Part shown: in pieces, positions 58,504 through 64,000 of the stretch
How positions within the stretch are numbered: the first letter of the stretch is position 1
How the letters are laid out: each line of letters begins with the position of its first letter
Notes under the pieces: model-generated
The model's input: only the letters and a program-made list of their open reading frames with translations
Told to the model about the DNA's origin: nothing
Databases searched by the model: none
From: JAWKXU01 sp020446465
Lineage (GTDB): Bacteria; Pseudomonadota; Alphaproteobacteria; Sphingomonadales; Sphingomonadaceae
DNA length: 64,000 bases
Reading direction: 5' to 3'
NCBI GenBank assembly: GCA_041396845.1
Contig: JAWKXU010000003.1
Span: 558,001-622,000 of the forward strand
Program-made: the position numbers and the translations under genes

Positions 58504-60075
58504 ATGGAAACGAAATTCGCTCTCGACGACGATAGCGTCGTGGTTGTCGTCGGCTCAGGCGCCGGCGGTGGAACGCTTGCAAACGAACTGGCCCAGCGCG
58601 GCATCAAGGTCGTTTGTCTGGAAGCAGGGAAACGGCACGAAATACCGGACTTCATCAATGATGAATGGGCAAGTTTCGCGCAACTTGCCTGGACAGACAA
58701 CCGAACAACTTCGGGGCAATGGCGCGTATCAAAGGATTTTCCCAACCTGCCTGCATGGATTGTCAAATCCGTGGGCGGATCAACCGTTCACTGGGCCGGG
58801 GCATCGCTGCGTTTTCAAAATCACGAATGGAAAGCTCTCAGCACTTACGGTCATATTGATGGTGCGGACCTGCTCGACTGGCCGATCACCGGCGAAGAAA
58901 TGGCCCCCTGGTATGACAAGGCCGAATACAGAATGGGCACCACCGGAACAAATGGCATCCCTCGTCTGCCCGGCAACAACAACTACAAGGTCTTTGCTGC
59001 CGGCGCCAAGCGTCTGGGGTACAAGGAATTTCATACCGGCAACATGTCGATCAACAGCGAGCCGCGCGATGGCCGCACAAGTTGCCGGCAACTGGGCTTT
59101 TGCTTTCAGGGCTGCAAGATGGGGGCAAAATGGTCGACCCTCTACACAGAGATTCCCGCTGGTGAAGAAACCGGCAATCTGGAAGTGCGCCCGCAATCGC
59201 AAGCCTTGCAAGTCGAACACAACGCAGCCGGCAAGGTCACAGGCGTCATCTATGCCGACAGAGATGGCAAATTGCATCGGCAAAAGGCGCGTGTCGTTGC
59301 AATTGCTGGCAACTCCATCGAAAGCCCGCGCCTGCTGCTGAATTCACACAGCAACCTGTTCCCACACGGCCTGGCCAATGGCGCAGGGCATGTCGGACGT
59401 TACTATATGCGGCATACGACCGGGTCCGTTTATGCCGTATTCGACAAGCCCGTTCACATGTATCGCGGCACGACCATGGCCGGGATCATTCGCGATGAAT
59501 CCCGGCACGATCCGTCACGGGGTTTTTCAGGCGGGTATGAAATGGAAACGATTTCCCTCGGCGTTCCGTTCATGGCCGCGTTCCTCAATCCCGGAGACTG
59601 GGGGCGTGACTTCACGTCGGCTCTCGATGCTTATGACAGGATGGCGGGCATGTGGCTGGTGGGCGAAGATATGCCGCAGGCTGACAATCGTATCACGCTC
59701 AACAGCGAGGCGAAGGACGCCTTCGGTATGCCTGTCGCCAACGTGAACTACACCGATCATCCCAATGATGTGGCCATGCGGGATCATGCCTACAAACAGG
59801 GGACAGCAGTTTACGACGCTGTCGGCGCCCAGCGCACAATCCTGACGCCGCCTTACCCATCAACCCACAATCTCGGCACAAATCGAATGAGTGACAAGGC
59901 TGCCGATGGTGTCGTCAACAAATGGGGGCAGGCACATGAAGTGGAGAACCTGTTCATTTCCGATGGCAGCCAGTTCACCACGAGTGCGGCAGAAAACCCG
60001 ACACTCACGATCGTCGCTCTTGCGCTTCGCCAGGCGGACCACATTGCCGGACGGCTGGCCCGCAACGAACTGTGA
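58504..60075 (+). CDS. GMC-family FAD-dependent oxidoreductase
   Basis: 523 residues; ATG 58504 follows the small subunit by 23 bases. FAD-binding VVVVVGSGAGGGTLANELAQ and LEAGKRHEIPDF, then STVHWAGASLRFQ, a GMC central region, and a C-terminal active-site part with HNLGTNRMSDKAADG and SQFTTSAAENPTLTIVALALR. It oxidises an alcohol or sugar acid, probably donating electrons to a quinone or cytochrome. It has no signal, so export as a hitchhiker with the Tat-signal-carrying subunit is likely. The substrate is unknown. Confidence 0.88.
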   Translation: METKFALDDDSVVVVVGSGAGGGTLANELAQRGIKVVCLEAGKRHEIPDFINDEWASFAQLAWTDNRTTSGQWRVSKDFPNLPAWIVKSVGGSTVHWAGASLRFQNHEWKALSTYGHIDGADLLDWPITGEEMAPWYDKAEYRMGTTGTNGIPRLPGNNNYKVFAAGAKRLGYKEFHTGNMSINSEPRDGRTSCRQLGFCFQGCKMGAKWSTLYTEIPAGEETGNLEVRPQSQALQVEHNAAGKVTGVIYADRDGKLHRQKARVVAIAGNSIESPRLLLNSHSNLFPHGLANGAGHVGRYYMRHTTGSVYAVFDKPVHMYRGTTMAGIIRDESRHDPSRGFSGGYEMETISLGVPFMAAFLNPGDWGRDFTSALDAYDRMAGMWLVGEDMPQADNRITLNSEAKDAFGMPVANVNYTDHPNDVAMRDHAYKQGTAVYDAVGAQRTILTPPYPSTHNLGTNRMSDKAADGVVNKWGQAHEVENLFISDGSQFTTSAAENPTLTIVALALRQADHIAGRLARNEL

Positions 60076-60146
60076 TCGCACAGACCATTTATTTTCAGTA
60101 ACTTACCTTCATTCCGGGTCTGATGAAATTGAAAGGAACTACAAAA

Positions 60147-60524
60147 ATGACTGACTATGCTGCACTCGTCGATACATTTCTGACGGCCTATAATGACAAG
60201 GATTTTGCCAAGATGGGAGACATGATGGTCCCCGATATCGACATGGCCCATTATAACCGTGGCGCATTTTTCAACAGCCGCGACGAACTCCTCGCGGTGT
60301 TCCCGATTTTTGCGGACAGCCTGGCCCCTGACCGGAAATTTTCACCCGCCCTGCGCGTCAACGTTGCAGGCAACATGGTCTATCGTGAATCCGATTTTTC
60401 GGGAACGGCAACCGATGACATTCCGAACTTCGCCACCAAGGGCGAACATTTTGTCCTGCGGTTGTGCAGCGTCTTTCGCTTCAACAATGACGGCCTTATC
60501 GTAGAATGGAAAGACCACGGATAA
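60147..60524 (+). CDS. NTF2-like (SnoaL-type) protein
   Basis: 125 residues from ATG 60147, with AAAGGAA upstream. An NTF2-like fold by pattern: YAALVDTFLTAYNDKDF, MGDMMVPDIDMAHYNRGAFF, LRVNVAGNMVYRESDFSGT, RLCSVFRFNNDGLIVEWKDHG. Members are small isomerases, hydrolases or partners of other proteins. It follows the GMC gene by 71 bases and ends in a strong terminator, so it probably shares the transcript. Function is not deducible. Confidence 0.75.
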   Translation: MTDYAALVDTFLTAYNDKDFAKMGDMMVPDIDMAHYNRGAFFNSRDELLAVFPIFADSLAPDRKFSPALRVNVAGNMVYRESDFSGTATDDIPNFATKGEHFVLRLCSVFRFNNDGLIVEWKDHG

Positions 60525-60572
60525 ACTGAAACCTCTCAGCGTCGCAGCGCGACGCCATTGTCAGCGGCTAAG

Positions 60573-60615
60573 GGTAAATAGGTCATCGCACAGGGTTGCC
60601 CTATTTACCTTTTTC
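60573..60615 (+). terminator. Intrinsic terminator of the GMC operon
   Basis: GGTAAATAGG, loop of 17 bases, CCTATTTACC, then a T-run. It begins ~48 bases after the NTF2-like gene stop and overlaps the last bases of glcF on the other strand (stop at 60605-60607). Confidence 0.72.
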
Positions 60616-61903
60616 CGTTCAGCGCAGCGGGAATCGGCCCACCCAATGCCCAGTCCAGCAATTCGATGGTATGGACGACAGGCGTTGCGCTGAACTGGCC
60701 AAGCTGCGTCGCACATCCGATATTGCCGGTCGCGATGACAGCCGCCTGCAAACATTCCAGATTATCGGCCTTGCGACGGCCAAGCTGGCTGGCAATCTGC
60801 GGCTGAAGAATGTTGTATGTTCCCGCCGATCCGCAACACAGATGCGCTTCTGCCGGTATTTTCACCGCAAATCCGGCTCTTTTCAGCAACCTTGCCGGGG
60901 CGTCCTTGACCTTTTGACCATGCTGCAACGAACAGGCTGCGTGGTAAGCAACCACAAGATCATTGCCGTTGCCTTCGGGCAGACGATCCTCGCCATCCAG
61001 AAATTCAGTAATATCCTGCGCAAGAAGAGAAACCTTCTCAGCCCGCTCCGCATAATCGGGATCATGACGCAGCAAAAATCCGTAGTTCTTTATGGTCGTG
61101 CCGCAGCCTGATGCGGTGATGATAATGGCATCGAGGCCGCCGCTTTCAATCTCGCGCATCCAGGCATCGACATTCTTGCGCGCGGCATCAAGTGCATCAG
61201 CCTCAAAACCCATGTGATGCACAAGAGCACCGCAACAGGCCTCCCCCCTGGCCGACACTACGTCATAGCCGCATCGATTGAGAACGCGCGTAGTCGCATC
61301 CCGTATTTCAGGCCGCAAAACCGGCTCGGCACATCCTTGAAGGATGGCGACGCGGCCTTTCGGCTTTGTGACATGCGAAAGCTGCGGAGTGGCGCGCGTC
61401 TTTTGATGGCGGGGAGCCAGATCGAGCATGGCAACCAGCGGACGCAGTGCTGCAAACTTCCTCATCAGCGGCACCAGCGCCTTGCCAAGCGGGGCCAGCC
61501 GCAGCGCAGCGCGAAAACGCGAAGGAAACGGGAGAATGAGCGCCAGAAGCCGCCTGTAAAACCGTTCGATAATCGGCCGCTTGTAATGCTCCGTAATGTA
61601 GGCACGCGCATGATCGACCAGGTGCATGTAATTTACGCCTGACGGGCAGGTTGTCATGCACGACAGGCACGACAGGCATCGATCGATGTGCTTGACCACT
61701 TTGGCGCTGGGTTTGCGCTGGTTTTCCAGCATGTCCTTGATCAGGTAGATGCGACCACGCGGGCTATCCAGTTCATCGCCCAACAGAACATAGGTCGGAC
61801 AAGTGGCTGTGCAAAAACCGCAATGGACGCATTTACGCAAAATGCTTTCCGATACTTGCATCGCCGGATCGGTCAGGCTTTCATCCGAAAAACTAGTCTG
61901 CAT
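60605..61903 (-). CDS. glcF: Glycolate oxidase iron-sulfur subunit GlcF
   Basis: 432 residues from ATG 61903, with GGAG five to six bases upstream; ATG 61915 is an alternative. Two 4Fe-4S motifs in the N-terminus, CVHCGFCTATCP and CLSCLSCMTTCP, and two CCG domains (EACCGALVHH, LCCGSAGTYN) as in heterodisulfide-reductase-like GlcF. With GlcD and GlcE it oxidises glycolate to glyoxylate and passes electrons to the quinone pool. It overlaps the end of glcE by 11 bases and is the last gene of the operon. Confidence 0.93.
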   Translation of the reverse strand: MQTSFSDESLTDPAMQVSESILRKCVHCGFCTATCPTYVLLGDELDSPRGRIYLIKDMLENQRKPSAKVVKHIDRCLSCLSCMTTCPSGVNYMHLVDHARAYITEHYKRPIIERFYRRLLALILPFPSRFRAALRLAPLGKALVPLMRKFAALRPLVAMLDLAPRHQKTRATPQLSHVTKPKGRVAILQGCAEPVLRPEIRDATTRVLNRCGYDVVSARGEACCGALVHHMGFEADALDAARKNVDAWMREIESGGLDAIIITASGCGTTIKNYGFLLRHDPDYAERAEKVSLLAQDITEFLDGEDRLPEGNGNDLVVAYHAACSLQHGQKVKDAPARLLKRAGFAVKIPAEAHLCCGSAGTYNILQPQIASQLGRRKADNLECLQAAVIATGNIGCATQLGQFSATPVVHTIELLDWALGGPIPAALNGKR

Positions 61904-63053
61904 GACCGTCTCCATCAAACCGGCCCGTTGCGAAAACACCGGCAGGATCGAACGCAGCGCGAACACGCTTTTCCAGGGCCATCACACCGGACGCCCGCGG
62001 ATGGAAGGCGGGGATGTCGGCCCGCATTGAGACAGGGCCACGAACAAGCGTTGCCTCACCATCCAGCGATGCAGCCATGTCACGCAAAGGACACGCACTG
62101 TCATCCAATGCCACCCAGACGAGACCGCCACCCCAGCCCATTGCCCAGTCAATGTCCCACTCGCCAAGCCGGGTAATCAGATCGGGCGCCTTGCGCGCCG
62201 GTAAATGCACGCGCCACAGGACTGATCCTGCAAGGCCGGACCCAGTGGATGCTTGCTTCCAAAAAAGATCGGCTGACTGGTCATCCAAAGGGTGCAATTC
62301 ACACATGTCGCGCAGCAGGGATGGGAGCGCATTGCAGCGTGCAGCGACAGACGGTTCAAACCCTTCAATCCTGAAAATGGTGGAACCACTGGACAAGTGC
62401 GCCGCAGCCGAAATGTTGGCATTGCTGCCAAGCGCACGCGCCATTGCCACATGCGCCGTGGACGAGGCCAGTCCTTCGGCAACCAATGTCACCGTTTGCC
62501 GGGGCTTCGGCAAGACCTTGATCGTCAGTTCGGTTAACGCCGCAAGACGCCCCCAACTCCCCGCCATCAGTTTGGGAAGGTCGTATCCCGTCACATTCTT
62601 CACGACTTTCGCGCCACCGACAAACTGCGTGCCCCGGCCCGAAATTGCCGTAAACCCAAGCAGGTGATCCCTTGCCCCTCCCGCAGTAACCCGGCGAGAA
62701 CCAGCCACGCCTGCGGCCATCACACCGCCAATCGTCGAAGCGCCTGACGGTTGTCCATAAACCGGCCCGTGGTCAAAAGGCTCAAACGCCAGCATCTGTC
62801 CTTCTGCCGCAACCAGCGCTTCAACCTCGGCGAGAGGAGTCCCCGCAAGCACTGTCAGCACAAGTTCCGCCGGGTCATAGTCAACAATGCCGCTTAATCC
62901 CCCAAGGCATACCTTCGTGCACTCCACAGGCGCACCAAAGTCGGCCTTGCTTCCCCCGCCGACTATTGCAAGCCTGCTGCCATCCTCTACAGCCTTGCCG
63001 ATAATTTCGGACAAATCCCGTGCATCGCGTGGTTCAAATCTGGTCATCGACAT
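61893..63053 (-). CDS. glcE: Glycolate oxidase FAD-binding subunit GlcE
   Basis: 386 residues from ATG 63053; the longer frame overlaps glcD. FAD-binding type 4 domain: LAIVGGGSKADFGAPVECTKV, LAEVEALVAAEGQMLAFEPF and the AGSRRVTAGGARDHLLG region, with a C-terminal VRAAFDPAGVFATGRFDGDG. It is a partner flavoprotein in the glycolate dehydrogenase complex. The glcD stop and glcE start share a base (TGATG), and glcF overlaps the end, so all three are coupled. Confidence 0.92.
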   Translation of the reverse strand: MSMTRFEPRDARDLSEIIGKAVEDGSRLAIVGGGSKADFGAPVECTKVCLGGLSGIVDYDPAELVLTVLAGTPLAEVEALVAAEGQMLAFEPFDHGPVYGQPSGASTIGGVMAAGVAGSRRVTAGGARDHLLGFTAISGRGTQFVGGAKVVKNVTGYDLPKLMAGSWGRLAALTELTIKVLPKPRQTVTLVAEGLASSTAHVAMARALGSNANISAAAHLSSGSTIFRIEGFEPSVAARCNALPSLLRDMCELHPLDDQSADLFWKQASTGSGLAGSVLWRVHLPARKAPDLITRLGEWDIDWAMGWGGGLVWVALDDSACPLRDMAASLDGEATLVRGPVSMRADIPAFHPRASGVMALEKRVRAAFDPAGVFATGRFDGDGHAD

Positions 63054-64000
63054 CAGAAACGCGGCAATTCGGGAAAGGGCACGGCACCGTGATGCACGTG
63101 CATCCGGCCAAGTTCGGCGCAACGGTGAAGTGTCGGGAATACCTTGCCGGGATTAAGCAGGAGTTCGGGATCGAAAGCGCATTTGACGCGCTGCTGTTGC
63201 TTCAGGTCTTCCTCGCTGAACATTTCCGACATGAGGTCGCGCTTTTCAATCCCCACCCCATGCTCACCTGTCAGAACACCTCCAACTGCAACACAAAGCC
63301 GCAAGATATCGCTGCCGAATGCTTCGGCCCGGTCCAGTTCGCCGGGAACATTGGCATCATAAAGAATAAGGGGGTGCAGGTTGCCATCACCGGCATGGAA
63401 TACATTGGCGACACCAAGCCCGTATTCTTCCGACAGTTCCTTCATGCGTTTCAACACATCAGGCAGACGTCGCCGCGGAATGGTCCCATCCATGCAATAG
63501 TAATCCGGCGATATGCGGCCCACGGCAGGAAACGCCGCCTTGCGGCCGGCCCAGAACGCCAGCCGTTCCTCCTCATCGCGTGAAACCCGCGTTGTGCTCG
63601 CCCCGTTACCATCGGCAACGCGCACGATCTCTTCGATAAGGTGATCGCATTCCGCAGCGGGTCCATCGACTTCCGCGATAAGCAATGCCTCGACATCAAG
63701 AGGATAGCCCACATTCACAAAGTCTTCTGCCGCATGGATGGCGAGGCGGTCCATCATCTCCAGCCCTGCCGGGATGATGCCTTCTGCAATGATCCGGGCA
63801 ACAGCAGCGCCAGCACTTTCGGCGTCCGGAAAGCCGACCAGGACGGCGCGCGCCGTCTCAGGCTTCGGCAAAATCCGGACTGTGACTTCGGTAACAACAC
63901 CAAGCAGCCCTTCCGACCCGACAAGCAGCCCCAGAAGATCAAGCCCGCAAGTATCCATGTACCTCCCGCCCAGACGAACGACTTCGCCATCCATCAGAAC
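63053..64000 (-). CDS. glcD: Glycolate oxidase subunit GlcD, 5' end outside the window
   Basis: 315 codons visible; the frame is open to the end of the window, so the start lies beyond 64000. The visible part covers the later FAD-domain and the substrate domain: GLDLLGLLVGSEGLLGVVTEVTVRILP, GLGVANVFHAGDGNLHPLI with the metal-binding His pair, and VGGVLTGEHGVGIEKRDLM near the end, all hallmarks of GlcD/LldD-type FAD oxidases. It binds FAD and oxidises glycolate or D-lactate-like substrates. It begins the glcD-glcE-glcF operon. Confidence 0.93.
   Translation of the reverse strand, partial: VLMDGEVVRLGGRYMDTCGLDLLGLLVGSEGLLGVVTEVTVRILPKPETARAVLVGFPDAESAGAAVARIIAEGIIPAGLEMMDRLAIHAAEDFVNVGYPLDVEALLIAEVDGPAAECDHLIEEIVRVADGNGASTTRVSRDEEERLAFWAGRKAAFPAVGRISPDYYCMDGTIPRRRLPDVLKRMKELSEEYGLGVANVFHAGDGNLHPLILYDANVPGELDRAEAFGSDILRLCVAVGGVLTGEHGVGIEKRDLMSEMFSEEDLKQQQRVKCAFDPELLLNPGKVFPTLHRCAELGRMHVHHGAVPFPELPRF

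Noticed and set aside
1..64000. tRNA, rRNA, CRISPR, prophage, transposase or integrase
   Set aside because: No cloverleaf-like sequence, regularly spaced repeats or recognisable mobile-element protein was seen on reading both strands.

Overview
The window reads as a chromosomal segment of an alphaproteobacterium, most probably Sphingomonadales (Novosphingobium/Erythrobacter type). The grounds are the aa3 oxidase block ctaC-ctaD-ctaB-small membrane gene-ctaG-ctaE-DUF983-SURF1-thrC, the chain pyrE-pdxJ-acpS-lepB, the sphingomonad-style capsule export proteins and the generally GC-rich codon use. The genus is inference.

Layout. Positions 1-14965 hold a surface-polysaccharide locus on the + strand. 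It has a TPR protein cut by the window edge, two long paralogous family-4-type glycosyltransferases at either end, a Wza/KpsD-like outer-membrane lipoprotein, an ABC-2 permease, a KpsT-like ATPase with degenerate catalytic motifs, a KpsE-like inner-membrane protein, a TPR-acyltransferase-like fusion, a UDP-glucuronate 4-epimerase-like enzyme and a TviB/WbpA-like UDP-HexNAc 6-dehydrogenase. Together they suggest an ABC-transporter-exported polysaccharide containing uronic acids. Positions 14984-33601 are mixed housekeeping: htpX, DUF454, ubiA, rsmE, gshA, an ICMT-like membrane protein, bamB with a YfgM-like partner, a glycosyltransferase, an alpha/beta hydrolase, an AstD-like dehydrogenase, lipoproteins, a dihydroorotase-like amidohydrolase, a YgfZ-like protein, a TetR regulator, a GNAT enzyme, and rplU-rpmA.

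Positions 33817-45018 lie on the minus strand: moaA-moaD-moaE, folB, an rRNA-methyltransferase-like gene, thrC and the cytochrome c oxidase operon, which includes a 45-codon membrane gene coupled by ATGA overlaps to ctaB and ctaG. Positions 45250-50680 form a + strand run: pyrE, pdxJ, acpS, lepB, an AI-2E-type permease, a DUF3089 esterase-like protein and ruvX.

Positions 50780-52877 hold a compact minus-strand three-gene cassette that I cannot assign to a known system. A 52-residue peptide with a strong ribosome-binding site is followed by two unknown proteins that look like distant relatives of each other, one with histidine-rich cupin-like motifs. It resembles a peptide-plus-modifying-enzyme layout and is my best candidate for something undescribed. 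Its distal end abuts a ~103-base MITE-like repeat whose other copy, in opposite orientation, lies at 2366-2468.

Positions 53019-64000 hold a truncated siroheme synthase, lysA, an LptM-like lipoprotein, argH, a TlpA-like thioredoxin, a glyoxalase-family protein, a Tat-exported subunit with a GMC oxidoreductase and an NTF2-like protein, and the glycolate oxidase operon glcD(partial)-glcE-glcF. No tRNA, rRNA, CRISPR array, transposase or phage gene was seen.
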